Assembly: GCA_947649215.1 (NCBI GenBank)
Contig: CANSQW010000016.1
Coordinates: 1 to 13,129, forward strand
From: an uncultured bacterium
GTDB lineage: Bacteria > Actinomycetota > Coriobacteriia > Coriobacteriales > Eggerthellaceae
Length of the DNA: 13,129 bases
Direction of reading: 5' to 3'
The notes beneath the pieces were generated by a model. That model made no database searches. It was given only the letters and a program-made list of their open reading frames with translations, and was not told where the DNA came from. Of this stretch, positions 13,104-13,129 are shown piece by piece. The first letter of the stretch is position 1; each line of letters opens with the position of its first letter. A program made the translations under genes and the position numbers.

Positions 13104-13129
13104 TTTCCGCCGCGCCTGCACCCCCGAGT

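Noticed and set aside
12963..13129. Minus-strand frame entering from the right edge and ending at 12963
   Set aside because: It is open only through GC-rich, Arg/Ala/Gly-coding repeats, has no recognisable motif and shares its stop with the palindromic CTAG of the LuxR 2 end.
1..13129. CRISPR arrays, tRNA or rRNA genes, insertion sequences
   Set aside because: No regularly spaced repeats, no tRNA cloverleaf or rRNA-like stretch and no transposase motif were recognised by eye.

Overview
The window is high-GC DNA (except its first ~290 bases) with a gene content typical of an anaerobic or facultative actinobacterium of the Coriobacteriia, most probably the Eggerthellaceae. That placement is an inference. 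It rests on a complete E. coli-like DMSO reductase operon beside two 12-segment membrane proteins ending in a LuxR-type helix-turn-helix. This arrangement is known to be common in Eggerthella and its relatives.

Layout. Bases 1-290 are AT-rich and hold a promoter, a palindrome and two tiny overlapping reading frames on the minus strand, the second running off the left edge. Next comes putP (minus, 434-1996), a sodium/proline symporter with two repeated terminator-like hairpins behind it. A short divergent control region (1997-2144) separates putP from a class I aminotransferase (plus, 2145-3434). That gene ends at a strong stem-loop facing the end of the reductase operon.

The reductase operon runs on the minus strand from 9208 down to 3532, in the order dmsA, dmsB, dmsC, torD/dmsD-like chaperone, second dmsC-like anchor. 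DmsA has a twin-arginine signal, a four-cysteine Fe-S motif and molybdopterin domains. DmsB has sixteen cysteines for four [4Fe-4S] clusters. DmsC carries His65 and Glu87, matching the E. coli menaquinol-site positions. Electrons would pass menaquinol -> DmsC -> DmsB -> DmsA to an S- or N-oxide on the outer face of the membrane. The second anchor and a perfect 18-bp stem-loop before the chaperone gene are the unusual parts.

Divergent from dmsA are two tandem paralogous membrane LuxR regulators (plus, 9540-11123 and 11356-12966). Each is preceded by the same spaced control module (9365-9415 and 11126-11176), so the second regulator looks like a duplication that carried its promoter region along. 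The regulators probably sense a respiratory substrate or membrane state and control the dms operon. The last 163 bases hold no gene that I can support.
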